Shown piece by piece: positions 32,757 through 44,856 of a stretch of 64,000 nucleotides of DNA. The DNA comes from Gaeumannomyces sp. JS-464 (lineage: Eukaryota; Ascomycota; Sordariomycetes; Magnaporthales; Magnaporthaceae). Every line of letters begins with the position of its first letter. Position 1 is the stretch's first letter. The stretch covers positions 3,720,001-3,784,000 of the forward strand of contig NGZR01000004.1 in NCBI GenBank assembly GCA_002197995.1. Reading direction: 5' to 3'. A program made the translations under genes and the position numbers. The notes under the pieces are model-generated. The model saw only the letters and a program-made list of their open reading frames with translations. It was not told where the DNA came from and ran no database searches.

Positions 32757-34611
32757 TCTATTCTGATGCACGGCACTACTGTCGGGGGGAATGCTGCAGT
32801 TCACGTCGGAAACAACGTCTTTTTACCTGCAGAAAATGCAGCCCCAATGTCCCACCGGGTCATCCCGTTTGATCGCAACCTAGATGTCGTCGTCCGCAAT
32901 AGCATCTTCGCGGAGCTCGAGACACTGCTTCCGACGTCCGCCGCTTGTCGGAGCGCCGCCCTCTGGGGTCTTGGCGGGTCTGGGTAAGTCAAAGCGGCCA
33001 GCGCTTAAGGGCAATGCTGGCTTTGGCAATGCTGACGGACCTAGAAAAACGCAGGTTGCACTCGAGTACGCCTGGCGCCGCGCTTTGGACCCCGCCTGCT
33101 TAGTCTTCTGGGTGCATGCGGATGACGAAGCCACGTTCGCGCAGAGCTATAAGAAGATTGCAGAGGAGTTGGGTTTGGGAAACTTCGAAGGGGAGAAACT
33201 CCTGGTAGAGGTGAAGGAGCGGATCCAGGCCGAGCCATGCTGGGTACTCGTCCTTGACAACGCGGACAATCTTAAGCTGTTTGGCGTCGGCCAGGCCTCG
33301 GCAACGGCCAGCCTGAGTGGCTTTGTCCCACGCGCCGCGACGGGGACAGTGCTATGGACGAGCCGTGACGAAGGGATTAAAAGACTCGTCGGACCACCGC
33401 GGGCTATCAACGTTGCCCGTATGACAGACAAAGAAGCGATGACGCTGCTTAAGACGGCCTGGGGCACGACCATCGGCGACCAGATGGACGACGCGAAGGC
33501 CCTCCTTTCGAGCTTGACTGGCTACCGCTCGCGATCTCGCAGGCTGCGGCATATTTGTGGCAAACCGACACGCCGATCAAGGAGTATCTGTCTAAACTGC
33601 GGGACGGCAAAAAGCGCTGGGAGGTGCTTAAGCAGTCACAATTCGACCGGCATCGCCGGGTCGACGTGCCGAATAGCATCCTCGAAACGTGGGCCATTTC
33701 GATCGAGCAAATCCGGAGTAAAAGCAGCATAGCATACAACATCCTCCACGTCCGGGCTTTTTTGGACAACGAGAAAATTCCGTTTGAATTGATCCAGAAG
33801 GCAGCGACCTTGGGCGACGGTAATGGCGGCGACGATGAATGCGTCTGTAAGGCTGCCGCCCGTCTCCGACAATTCTCTTTCTTTACCAAGCGTGCAAACG
33901 GGCTTGTGTACGACATGCACAAGCTCGTCCAAGAGGCCGCACGGTACAGCCTGAAAGAGGACGCGGCGTATTTCGCGCGGGCAGCTCTCCGCGTAATGGC
34001 AGATTTGTTCCCCGAGCGGCGGTGGGAGCTGTGGGACACGTGCGAGAAGTATCTTGTGCATGCGCAGCGGGCAAGCGAGTGGGCGGAGCTGTCTGGGCAG
34101 GCGGTGAGACGGTGAGGCTTTTGATGCGTTTTCGTCGTGGGGGGGGAAAGAAGGAGGCTGTGGATGTAAAAGCGTTTAAGCTTGGAAAAAAAGCGCTCGA
34201 TGAAAGGCATCCCGACATGATCCGAAGTATGGCAAACCTTACGGCGACATATCACGGCCAAGGGAATACGAGATGCCAAAAAAAATTAACGTCGAAGTGC
34301 TGGCATTGCGGCGCGAGGTGCTAGGCGAAAAGCATCCCGACACGATCTGGAGTATGGCGGACATTGCAATAACATATTACGCCCAAAGGAGGTACGACGA
34401 TGCCGAAAAAATCCACAAAGATGCTTTAGCACTACGGCGCGAAATTCTAGGCGTAAATCACCCTCATACATTTTTAAGTGTACATTACCTTGCACAAACA
34501 CGTTACATGCTGGGCCAGACGAAAGAGGCAGCAGAGATGATGCACGAGTGCTGCGAAAAGCGGCGTGTTGTTTTAGGCGCGGACCACCCGGACACGCGAG
34601 AGAGTGAGTGA
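32754..34611 (+). CDS. NLR: HRAM - NB-ARC - TPR (truncated, three -1 frameshifts)
   Basis: join(32754..32983, 33045..34611); the GTAAGT intron is 61 nt and its splice completes the P-loop GLGGSGKTQVALEYAW. Residues 1-25 contain GTTVGGNAAVHVGNNV, which matches repeat 2 of the divergent HET-S-like protein (T-x-G-G-x4-H-x-G-N). NB-ARC features follow: VFWVHADDEATF, WVLVLDNADN (Walker B), GTVLWTSRDE, then WLPLAISQAAAYL and MHKLVQEAARY. TPR units of the kinesin-light-chain type come last (YDDAEKIHKDALALRREILG...HP.T). Frameshifts lie near 33508-33513, 34101-34110 and 34264-34285, each as one missing base; with them counted the length is exactly 600 codons. The TPR array ends abruptly at the LINE boundary. 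The protein would sense a ligand and template its partner's amyloid motif. It could be a pseudogene. Confidence 0.82.
32772..32828 (+). other. N-terminal HRAM motif of the NLR
   Basis: Residues 7-25, centred on GGNAAVHVGNN. It matches repeat 2 of the HET-S-like gene (GGHSITHFGNT) at the G-G, H and G-N positions. In described amyloid-signalling NLRs such a motif sits at the extreme N-terminus, as here. Confidence 0.72.
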
Positions 34612-37600
34612 GTAAGTGAGTATATTTAACGTCAGCTAATCGGGATCTACCAGTCCCTGCCTCCCAAGGGGCATATGACGTGCTAGCGCTACCTAAGCTT
34701 AACACTAGGCTATATGCTGCTATCAAGGCGGCTAACAAATTAAACCCGAAGGCACACGGGGGTCGGGCCGCATTCCGGCGCTCCTTGTTAGCGAGCGGGC
34801 AATCGGCAATCGGGCGTAAAAATACGCCGGGGCGTTGTAAAGCGCTGCGGTGGTAGTAATGCTGTTGGCCGGCGGGTATGCCGGAAAAGGGGTAAAGCCG
34901 GGTTTGGGCGGGGGAGGGGGTTTTCGGGACCTCCCCTGGGCCCGGCCTAAAGTGCGGGGGATTAACGAGCTTACTGTTAATCCTAATAGTACAAAGGAAA
35001 AGGTTAAGTATAGGCTTTTTGGGCTTTGTTATTATCGTCCGGCGATAATATAGTAGTTGGTGGCTTTAACGAACGAAGCAAAAAGGGAGGGCTTTTGGAA
35101 AAGCCGTTTTAATATCCGGGCTTATCGAAGGCCGGGGGAGGGTCCGCTATAAGCTATTTGTTTTTTGCCGCCCTCGCCAGCTTGTAAAATACATGGTGGG
35201 AAGGGGACTTATTTCGCCCGCAACGGCACGGGTTGTCGTCTTCGTGTTAACCTTCGGTAGTACTAGTCGAAATCCCCGTGGCCGGTGCGTGCGGCTATTA
35301 ACCGTTGCAGTACCTTCCGGTGCAATTGCAACGTTTCGGGCGTGTGTTTAGTACCGGCGGGAGGCCTATAGCCTTATACCGATTTGGAAAGTTGTTTTTA
35401 AACCATGCGTTTCGGGCGTCCCGGGTTGTTTTCCGGGCTAAAGCTTTTACTTTAGCCACCGTTTTAAAATGTTAAAGTATTAGCAAGGCCGATTAATTTT
35501 GCTTCGGCGTTTGCCTTTTCGTTTCGGGGATTCCCATATAGCCCGGGAACTAACGTACGTATACCTGGTGTTTATTTATAAAGTAATGGATTTTTTTAAA
35601 AGCTTTTGTAAATTGTTAAAAGCCGTGTTTAAATAGCCGTTAGCCGCCGAGGTGTTATCGAAGCACAAGTGGAAAGTGCAATTGCGGAAATTCCAAACAG
35701 CTTTACGGAGGCCCATTCGGGCCCTTTCCGCTTTGCCGTCGAATATTTCCGCCGAATGCGCTAACCGGCCGTGCTCGGAAAGTTTGCGTTAGCCGGTTTG
35801 GTATATTACCCAGCCGTATTTAACTGCCCCGTTTTTTGCTTTAAACCCGTCGTTATATATTATAACGTTAGTAAGTGGAAAAGTGCGAAGCCACGTTATA
35901 AAAGCTTTTACGGCTGCAGGCTTTTCTTATATAACTACCGTAAGCCTCGTATATTTATAAAGGATATAAGCCGGGCGAATGCAAGCTGGAAGGAGTTCGG
36001 CTATCCTTTGCAACGAGGTTGCAAGCTTGCCGGGTAGGTTTACTTTAGGCCTTCGAGCGTTAAAAGCCGGCTAAACCGCTGCGGCTAAAGGGTAATTTTC
36101 CAGTACCGTATTTATACGGGCCGTAAAACGAAAGCGGGTTTGTTTTAAAAGCGTTTGGGCGTTTAAAATGCCGAATTCGTAATGTAAAGCGTTTATCGGT
36201 GCGGTTTTCCAAGCCGGAGCTATTGCCCGAAAGGACGCGGTTAAAGCTTTATCGACCCGTTCGATTAAATGGCCTTAGCGGATAATTTGCTATTGTGCCG
36301 GCTTGTAAGGATGTGGTTTAGTTTTGCCTTTATACCACACTTCGGCCTCGTATAAAGCCGTAGGGATTATAACCGTCGTAACGGCTTGTAAACCGAGTGT
36401 GCCGGTACCCCCCTATCGAGTTCGTAAGCTTCCGGAGGTAGTTAGCAACGCTTTGGGCTTTTGCAGCCTTATTATTAACGTAAGCTTTAAAATTAAGCCT
36501 TTGGTTAAAAAAAACCCCTAACTACCGTAAAACTCTTATAGCTTGTTAAATGGTAAGGCTTTCCGCCGTAACCGTTAAAGTTATAGGGTTTTTCCGTTTA
36601 AAAAATGCATAAGTTCGTACTTTCCCGGGTCGAAAGCCACTTTGTTAACCCTTCCTTAACGTAGGATTTCCGTTATTGTAACCCTTGCTTTACGAAAGCA
36701 CTTTTTCGAAGTGCTACCCGTTACGCAAATGCCTATATCGTCCGCGTATTCGTACTTAACCGCTTTTGCTTTAGGTAGGATTTCGGCCATATAAAGTATA
36801 AACAAAACCGGTAACGCCGGTAACCTTTAGGGTAGCCCGCAGTTCGGGGAAAAAGGGGGTGCCGTAGCGTTTTTTAAACGCATTTTAACCACCTTGTTTT
36901 TTGCAAAAGATAATACCCATCGTACTAACGTTAAATCCTAGCCTTAGTTTAAAAGCTTTCGAAAAAGCCTCCGGCGGAGTACGGCGTCGAAAGCTTTTTG
37001 TACATTTATGGTAACGAGGGCGGCCGTTTTATGCTTTTGGAAGGCCCGTTTTACCTCGTAAGCCACGCATGCCGTTAAATCGATGGCGGCCTTTTTCGGG
37101 GTAAACCCCGGCGTATTGCGAAGCTATAAACCCGTATTGTAATACGAAAAACGCCATTCGCGAAGTTACCAGCCGCTTTAGCCCTTTCCTTAAGCACGGG
37201 AGCAAAGCTATCGGGCGGTAGGATTTTGGGTTCGTTATATCCGTTTTGTTCGGCTTTTTTAGCATAACCACCTCCGTTATGCGGAAAAGGTTAAAGTGGT
37301 GCCCGGCTTTAAAGCAGGCTTCGAAAAAGCCTTAACGTATTCCTTTATTGCCGGCCACGCCGTTATAAATAGCTTAACCGTTAAAAGTCGACGCTTAGGG
37401 CCGTGTTTACCGTGCTAACGGTGCATTTCCGGCATTTTTCCAAAAGGACGTAGGAGTTTTACGGGAGTTGTGCGGTTTTTAGGTAGCCCTTTAATATAAC
37501 GGGTTTTTTTATAAGTTGTTTTCCGCCGTAAACCTACGAAGGATTTTGCGGCTTAATGCTTCCGCTTTATCCTTTAAGGCTATTATAACCTCCCCGTTAA

Positions 37601-40600
37601 TATTTAACGGGGGAAGCCGTATAGCGGGTATAAGTTTATGCCATTTTACAGCACGGTATAGCGCTTTCGGGAAATCTTTTTTAACACGCTGGCCTAATGC
37701 TGTTTTTTAGCTGTCCGAACCGTTGCTTTTAAAGCACGGGCTTTAGCTGTAAACGGCCCGCCGTTTCCCATAGCTTTTGCAAAATCCCGTTAAGCGTTAG
37801 CGCACTTTTCGTTTACTAAAGTTAGCCTTTTCTTTTAGCTTTAAGCCCCGGCCGAAAGCTATTAACGCATTTTTTAATAGGTTTATTAATGTTTTAGCCG
37901 CTTTATTTAGGTAATCCGCAGTGCTTAGGTTTGTAAATAGTGGCAAGCTGCCGGCCCCCGTTATTACCACGTTTGCGAAAAACGGTAGTTTATCGTTTAA
38001 TAACGTAATACGCCGGCAATCCGGAACGAAGTTATTACGGTTAAAAATTTCGATTCGTATTGTGCGATGGTCCGAATCGGTTGTTAGCGAAGGGCCGATT
38101 TCCGCTATTACTAAAAAGGCGTTAAAAAGGTAAAATTTAAAACGCTTTTATCGTTATGCGTAGGTTAACTTAAGTCGGTAAGTAAAAAGGGTTATAAGTA
38201 TTAGCCTATTAGGCTATATTTTAACCTTTATTCCTATTACTTTTAACCGGATCCCACGCCGAAAACTTTGCGTTAAAATCCCTAGTTATAATGCATTTTG
38301 CCGTTAAGCGCTAACGTAGCAAAAAGTTTAACGAGGGTTTCGAAAAGTCCTTTGGAAGCCTATATACGTTAATAAAAGTGCACCCGGCGACGGTAAGCTA
38401 AAAGATGTTTCGAGTGTTACCTGCCGGCCGGTCCGTTACGGGCCAAAACCCCGGGTTTTTTCGTACGTAAGTTATTACCCGAAGTTTGGTTTAATAGTCG
38501 TGCTAGCTATTTACCGGAGTAAATAGCTCGTATAACGGGTGGGTGTAAAGCATAAGCTTCCTTTTCCACGTGTTAAAAGGCTTTTGCATTAGTACTAAAT
38601 CGATATTTTGGTTTTAAAATAGTTGAAATAAAATAGCCCCCGCTTCCCAGTTACGTCGAACGTTCGCTTAAACGGCGGTTAAAGCACAGCGATCGAAACG
38701 AAGCCCGAGCGCCGGGCTTTATTACCATGCGTTTGTTATATCCGGTTAGCTGCTAGCATACGTAAAAACGGCGTTAATATATTAAAGGCTTTGGTTTTAA
38801 AGTTGTTAGCCGGCGGTACCGTCGGTTTTTTTTAAAAGGTTTCCAGTTATTTCGATAACCTTTTCGGGCTTAGGGAGGTTTAGTTTTATATCCGCCAGTA
38901 CTTCGTATTGGTTATTAAAACTAACCTTAAGTTTTTTAGCAAAGTGCTTTTCCCTACCAGCCGAACAAGCCACGCCTTCCGGGGCCGGCGGGCTTGCCGG
39001 GTTTGCTGTAATGGCGGAGGCGACGGCGGGGGCGGCGGGGGTGGCAACGGCGATAAAAATGGCTAAAGTAACAGTGATAACGGTATTAGCCGTAAGGTTA
39101 ACAACGGCGATAACGGCTATATTAACGATATCGTTAATAATAATAACGGTAGCCGCGGTAATAGCGGTAGCGGTTATAAGGTTTGTCGTTAAATTAACGG
39201 CTATGGCGGAGCCGCCCGTAATAGTAGCGGTTACGGGGAAGGTATCGTTAATAGCAGCGGTAGCGGCGGTAGCGGTAATAACGGCGGCTTTCGCCGCTTT
39301 TACCGCCGCTTGGTACGCTTGTACGCTTAACCTTTAATAGCCCTTTTTCTTTATAAGTTAAGTGTTTTAGCATTTCGTTTACCCGTACGAGTTTTATAAA
39401 CCAGTTCGGGTGGTTAGCAAAGTACGGGCCCGAGCAGTTCGCGCATTGCGGGGGGCTGTATACGGTTATACGTGCCGTCGTCGTTTATTTTCCCGCACCG
39501 AAAGCACTTATCGGCCCGGGCGCAATTGCGGGCTACGTGGAAACCGTGGCAACCAAAGGTATGTTAGGTAACCGGCGGGTATCGTTATACGCGGCGTAAA
39601 AAAAAAAGTAATTTTTTAAAGCCTAAACGCGGCTATTTGCGTATAAAAGGATATAATTTACGATATACGCTTTTAATAGTTAACACCGGTTTTAAAAGCT
39701 TAACGTTTACCGGTTTGTGCTTTATTTAGGCTTTTATTTCTTTTTAAACTAGTTTATTCGATACCGGAACGCATTGTTTAAAACCGTTATTTAAAAAGGT
39801 AAAGCAGCCGGAAATTACGTAATTATATTAAATTTTAAGCTTTTCGATCTTTTCGGCGTTATATAAACGGCTTAGTTCGGATCGGTACTGCAAAGCCGGC
39901 TTTAAATATCGGCCGTTTTTGTTTTTAATACGAACCCGGTAAAAAATCGGTACGCTTCGAGGACGTCGGCTGTTGTAAACGGCAAGTTTTTGCTATCGGC
40001 AAAGGCTTTGCGAATGTTAAAGCCCGTTTATTGGTTAGCTTAAGCCTGCCGTTTTCCCGAAATCCTAACAAACACCCGGAAGTCGGCTTTAAAACTTGTT
40101 AATAAGCGGGGTGCCCGGGTAATTTAAAACGTACGGCTTTGTAAAGCTTATGCGAGTTGTTAAAGTTATTAATAGCCTTTTTAGGCTACCGACGCGTAAG
40201 TAGCCGAAGGGCGCGTTGCGAAAGCTTCGAAGCCCCGTATAAGCTTTTTTCCTTTTCGACCGGCGTAAGTAAGCCGAAAAAAGCTTGTTTAACGTAATCG
40301 ATAAAGCAATCTTTCCAGCCGTTAATTTTAGAAATTGCTTTCGCCGAAAGGGAAGCAATGCCGGCGTTAATAAATCGGGCTAGCGTGGCGCAAATTAGGC
40401 CGTTTGTTGTTATTTGCAGCTATAACTCGCAATAATTTCCTCCGCGGCCGCCGCGGCCGACCCGACAAGTAGGCGCGTACGCCGGCGTTAAAAAAGGGGG
40501 AAAAGCACCTGTGCCGGTGCTACCGTTGTGGGAGCTTTTTGGCTTTAAACGGGCCTTATTAGGTATTGCGAATTCCGCAACGGGGACGGCGTGGTCGGGT

Positions 40601-40865
40601 GCGCTAACGCGCGGGGGGGCCCGGGTGGCAGCGACGCGTTCTTTTAAGCCGTTAGGCCGACGAGGAGGGCGCGCGCCACCTTATTGGCCGAAGGGGGGCT
40701 GTTGGCAACGGCATGTTGCCGTCGCCAGCGTCGTTGGCGAGCGTAGTTATTAGTGTTAAGTCGCTAATTGGCGGGTGTTAAAGATTTGTATGCAATTTAG
40801 CAGTGTGCATTAACAGCGTAATGCTAAGAATTAATAAATTCGAGGAAGGTGGATTTGTGCAAATA
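34592..40865 (-). mobile_element. LINE A: Tad-like non-LTR retrotransposon, full length, RIP-degraded
   Basis: About 6.3 kb, transcription right to left. The 5' end (GGTAAATTCGAGG-like) is at about 40865 and the 3' tail (stretch of GAGTGAGTGAGTAAG) at about 34592-34620, both defined by comparison with LINE B and D. An ORF1 region with low-complexity Ala/Thr/Pro coding lies at about 39000-39350 and a CCHC zinc knuckle at about 39450-39560. ORF2 reverse transcriptase fragments include MLKKPNKTDITNPKSYRPIALL (37029-37271) and the catalytic YADDIG at about 36735-36765. RNase H lies near 35800-35900. The frames are full of TAA/TAG on both strands. It interrupts the TPR array of the NLR. Confidence 0.85.
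37029..37271 (-). pseudogene. LINE A reverse transcriptase fragment
   Basis: An 80-residue surviving frame with the LINE RT motif KSYRPIALLPCLRKGLKRL and a following YGFIASQYAG. It is a fragment of ORF2 between in-frame stops and is not functional. Confidence 0.8.
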
Positions 40866-41403
40866 AATCCTTGCGTTGGAGGGTTTTTTTTTTCGCAAAG
40901 GAACGTTTTCGCACCCGATTAAACATTTCGTTAAATAAAAAGGGAAAAGGAAATGGTAAAAAAGGAAAGTACTTACTAATTAACGAAAAGCGGGGCAATA
41001 AGAAAAGGCTAAAAAGATTTAGCTTAAAAGGGGAAACCTAATGTTACGACCAGTATGCAAACTTTAAAATAACAAGATGGGAGTTTTTTCCTTTTCTTTT
41101 TCGCGTAATAACAAGCTTTTTTCCTAGCATTTAAATGTTGCACTGTGATAAAAACAAAGCTTTAAATTTAAAAAAAGTTAAAAATAAACAACGTGTATAT
41201 AATAAATGGATTTCCTTTTATTTTAAATAGCTTTAACTAAAGCTTCGGCATTAATTAACTTAAGTTAGCTCTTAAGCATTTTTTAAAGCAAGCAATTAGG
41301 TTATTTTTTTAAGTTACGTGTTTTCCTATTTACCAGTACTAACGATACTATCCTTTTTACCCCCGAAGTGCTTTACTTTAAAAGCAAACCCCCGATTATA
41401 ACA
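40866..41403 (+). mobile_element. Remnant of a third Ty3/gypsy element: 3' internal end plus LTR1
   Basis: 40866-41041 matches the internal sequence just before the 3' LTRs of the two larger gypsy elements (TTTCGCACCCG, GGAAATGGTAA, GTACTTACTA). LTR1 runs from TGTTACGACC at 41042 to TATAACA at 41403. The 5' remainder is gone: LINE A abuts on the left and LINE D on the right. Confidence 0.75.
41042..41403 (+). repeat. Gypsy LTR1 (degenerate)
   Basis: 362 bp, TGTTAC...ATAACA. It shares GTATGCAAAC, AAGCTTCGGCATTA and CTTACTTTAAAAGCAAACC-like blocks with LTR2-LTR5. Confidence 0.75.
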
Positions 41404-43245
41404 ATAAAGCCGTTATAACGGTTATTATTTTAACAGCATTATACGAAACCGAGGTTTAATATAAAAGCAAAACCAAACCACACTTATATAAGCCTATATA
41501 GCAACAATACATGCGCTAAAACCATTTAATCGAACGGGTTAATAAAGCTTTAATTACGTCTTTTTAAGCAGCGGTACCAGTTTGGAAAACCATACTAATA
41601 AAAGCTTTGCATTACAAATCTGGTATTTTAAGCGCCGAAACGCCGTTAAAACAAATCCGCTTCCGTTTTACGGCCCGCATTAACACGGTCCCGGAAAACC
41701 ACCTTTTAACCGCAGCGGCCAAACCGATTTTTAACGCTAAAAGGTTTAAAGCTGGCCTACTTAGCAAGCAAACGACCTATTTGCAAAAGGCAGCCAAACT
41801 TTTTCCGGCTTGCACCCGCCCAGCTTACCTTTTTTATAAATATACGGGGCTTACGGTAGCCACACAGGAAAAACGTACAGCCGTTAAAAGCATTTTAGCA
41901 TGGTTTAACACCTTCCTTTTACGACGTTATAATATATAACGACGGGTTTAAAGCAAAAAAACGGAGCAGTTGGATACGGCTGTGTAATACATTAAGCCGG
42001 CTAACGCAAACTTTCCGGGCACGGCAAGCTGGCGAACCCTGCCGAAATATCCGACGGCGAGGCGAAAGGGGCTTGGATAGGCTTTTGCAACGCTATTTAA
42101 AATTCCGCAACTGCATTTACCATTTATGCCTCGATAACACCTCGGCGGTTAAACGGCTTTTTAAACACGGCTTTTAACAGCTCGTAAAAGCTTTTAAAAA
42201 GGGTTATCGCTTTATAAACAAACACTAAGTACACCTTCGTTAAATCCCCGGGCTATACGGGAATTTTTAAAAACGAAAAAGCCGATACCGAAGCAAAATT
42301 AAACACGGCTTTCCCAATACCCCAACACGCTAAACCAATAGTGGCCGGCGTTAAAACTTTAACCCGGAAAATGGCCTGGAACGCTTAAAACGCCTGGTTC
42401 GAAAATAACATCCCGAAACGATACGGGGCTATAAGCTTTCCGCTAATACCACAACGCTTACCCGACGCTTTGCAATTGCACCGGAAGGTATTGCAACGGC
42501 TAATAGCCGCATGTACAAGCCACGGGAATTTCGACTGGTACCACTGAAAATTTAAGCAAAAGGATAACAACTCGTGCCGCTATGAAAAAAACAAGTTTCC
42601 TTCCCACCCTGTATTTTGCAAACTGGCTACGGTAATAGAAAATAAGTGGCTTATAGCGGACCCCGCCCCGACTTTTAACAAGCCCGGGTATTGAAAACGG
42701 TTGCTATAAAAGCCCTTCCTTTTTGCCTCGTTCGTTAAGGCCACCAACTATTTCACTATCGCCAAACGATAATAACAAGGCCAAAAAGCCCGCACGCAAC
42801 TTATTTCCTACTTCTTTGCGTTTATTCCTTTTCCTTTAGCATTTATACCTTTTTTTTATACCACTCGGAATAATAATAGGCTCGTTAATTCCCCGCACCC
42901 CCGGCTAAGCCCAAAAGGGAACCATTGCGGTCCCCCCACCTAACCCGGCCTTTTACTCACTTCGGCACTTCGCCGGCCAACCGCATTACTACCACTTACA
43001 GCGCTTACAACGCCCCGGCGTTTTTATACGCCCTATTGCTAATCGCCCGCTTATTAACAAAAAGCGCCAAAATGCGGCCCAACCTCTATATGCCTTCGAG
43101 TTTGTTTTGTTAGCCGCCTCGATAGCAACATGTAGCCTAATGTTAAGCTTAGGTAGCGCTAGCACGTCGTATGCTTTTAAAAAGGCAAAAACTAGTAAAT
43201 CCCGACTTTACCGACGTTAAATATACTTACTTACTCACTTTCTCT
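41404..43245 (+). mobile_element. LINE D: 3' part of a Tad-like LINE
   Basis: Collinear with LINE B from about 62420 onward: a segment with degraded RNase H (SDG-type motif near 41930-42000) and the 3' tail ending TTTCTCTCTTTTTCGCGTG at about 43240. An ORF at 41607-41939 is a surviving piece of the region before RNase H. The left part was lost at the LTR1 junction. Confidence 0.75.
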
Positions 43246-44856
43246 CTTTTTCGCGTGTTACCTTCCTCGAATTTACCAATTTTTAACATTGCGCTATTAG
43301 TGCACACTGCCAAATTGCATATAAATTCTTAACACCCGCTAATTACCAACTTAACTTTAATAACCACGCCCGTTAACGGCGTTAGCAACGGTAACATGCC
43401 GTTGTTAACAGCCCCCCCTTCGGCTAATAGGGTGGCGCGCGCCCTCCTCGTCGGCCTTACAGCCCGAAAAAAACGCGTCGCTGCCACCCGGGCCCCCCCG
43501 CGTGTTAACGCACCCAATTACGCCGTCCCCGTTGCGGAATTAGCAACACTTAATAAGGCTTAATTAGGGCTAAAAGGCTCCCACGACGGCAGTACTAGCA
43601 CAAGTGCCCTTTCCCTTTTCCCCTAATACCGGCGTACGCGCCCACTTATCAGGTCGGCCGCGGCGGCCGCGAAGGAAATTATTGCAAGCTATAACCGTAA
43701 ATAATAACAACGGTTTTAATTTGCGCCACGTTAACCCGATTTATTAACGCCGGCATTACTTCCCTTTCGGCGAAAGTAATTCCCGAAATTAACGGTTGGA
43801 AAAATTACCTTATTAACTACGCTAAACAAGCCCTTTTCGGCTTATTTACGCCGGTTGAAAAGGAAAAAAGCTTATACGGGGCCCCGAAGCTTTCGTAAAC
43901 GCGCGCCCCCGGCTACTTACGCGTCGGTAGCCCGGGAAAGCCATTAATAACCCCAATAACCCGCATAAGCTTTTCGAAGCCGTACGTTTTTAAACTACCC
44001 GGGCACCACTTTTATTAACAAGCTTTAAAGCCGATTTCCGGGTGTTTGTTAAAATCCCGGAAAACGGCAAGTTTAAGCTAACCAAAAACGGGCTTTAATA
44101 TTCGCAAAACCTTTACCGATAGTAAAAACCTGCCGTTTACGACGGCCGACGTCCCGAAAACGTATTAATCCTTTACCGAATTCGTATTAAAAGCAAAAAC
44201 GGCCGATATTTAAAGCCGGCTTTTGCAGTACCGATTCGAACTAAACTGTTTATATAACGCCGAAAAGATCGAAAAGCTCGAAATTTAGTACAATTACGTA
44301 ATTTCCGGCTGTTTTACCTTTTTAATTAACGGTTTTAAATAATGCGTTTTAATATCGGATAAACTAGTTCGGGAAGAAATAAAGCTTAAATAAAGCATAA
44401 ACCGGTAAAAGTTAAACCTTTCGAGGCCGGCGTCGACCATTAAAAGCGTATATCGTAAATTATATCCCTTTATACGCAAATGGCCTAGTTTAAGCTTTAA
44501 AAGATTACTTTTTTCTTACGCCGCGTATAACGATACCCGCCGGTTACCCAGCATACCTTAGTTGCCACGGCTTTAACGTGGCCCGCAATTGCGCCCGGGC
44601 CGATAAGTGCTTTCGGTGCGGGAAAATAAACGACGAACCGGCACGTATAACCGTATACGGCCCCCCCGCAATGCGCGAACTGCTTAGGCCCGTATTTTGC
44701 AACCACCCGAACCGCTTTATAAAGCCCGTACAGGTAAACGAAATGAATGTTAAAACATTTAATTTATAAGGAAAAAAGCTATTAAAAAGTTAAGCGCATA
44801 AGCGTACCGGGCGGCGGCAAAAGCGGCGGAAGCCGCCGTTGCCACCGCCATCGCCG
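43246..44856 (+). mobile_element. LINE B, 5' part (interrupted by gypsy elements)
   Basis: Starts CTTCCTCGAATTTACC directly after LINE D's 3' tail, and is the inverse of LINE A's 5' end (40500-40865). It contains ORF1 with a surviving CCHC zinc knuckle (CARADKCFRCGKIND, near 44595-44635) and the start of the Ala-rich repeat-coding stretch. It stops at the CGCCG target site (44852-44856) and resumes at 59530. Confidence 0.82.
44852..44856. other. Target-site duplication CGCCG (left; right copy at 59530-59534)
   Basis: A perfect 5-bp repeat directly next to LTR2 and LTR5, showing that the outer gypsy inserted into LINE B. Confidence 0.88.

Noticed and set aside
39011..39337. Val/Ala/Ile-rich plus-strand ORF resembling membrane helices
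   Set aside because: It is the antisense of the LINE A ORF1 repeat-coding region; the mirror case at 59518-59886 has the same explanation.
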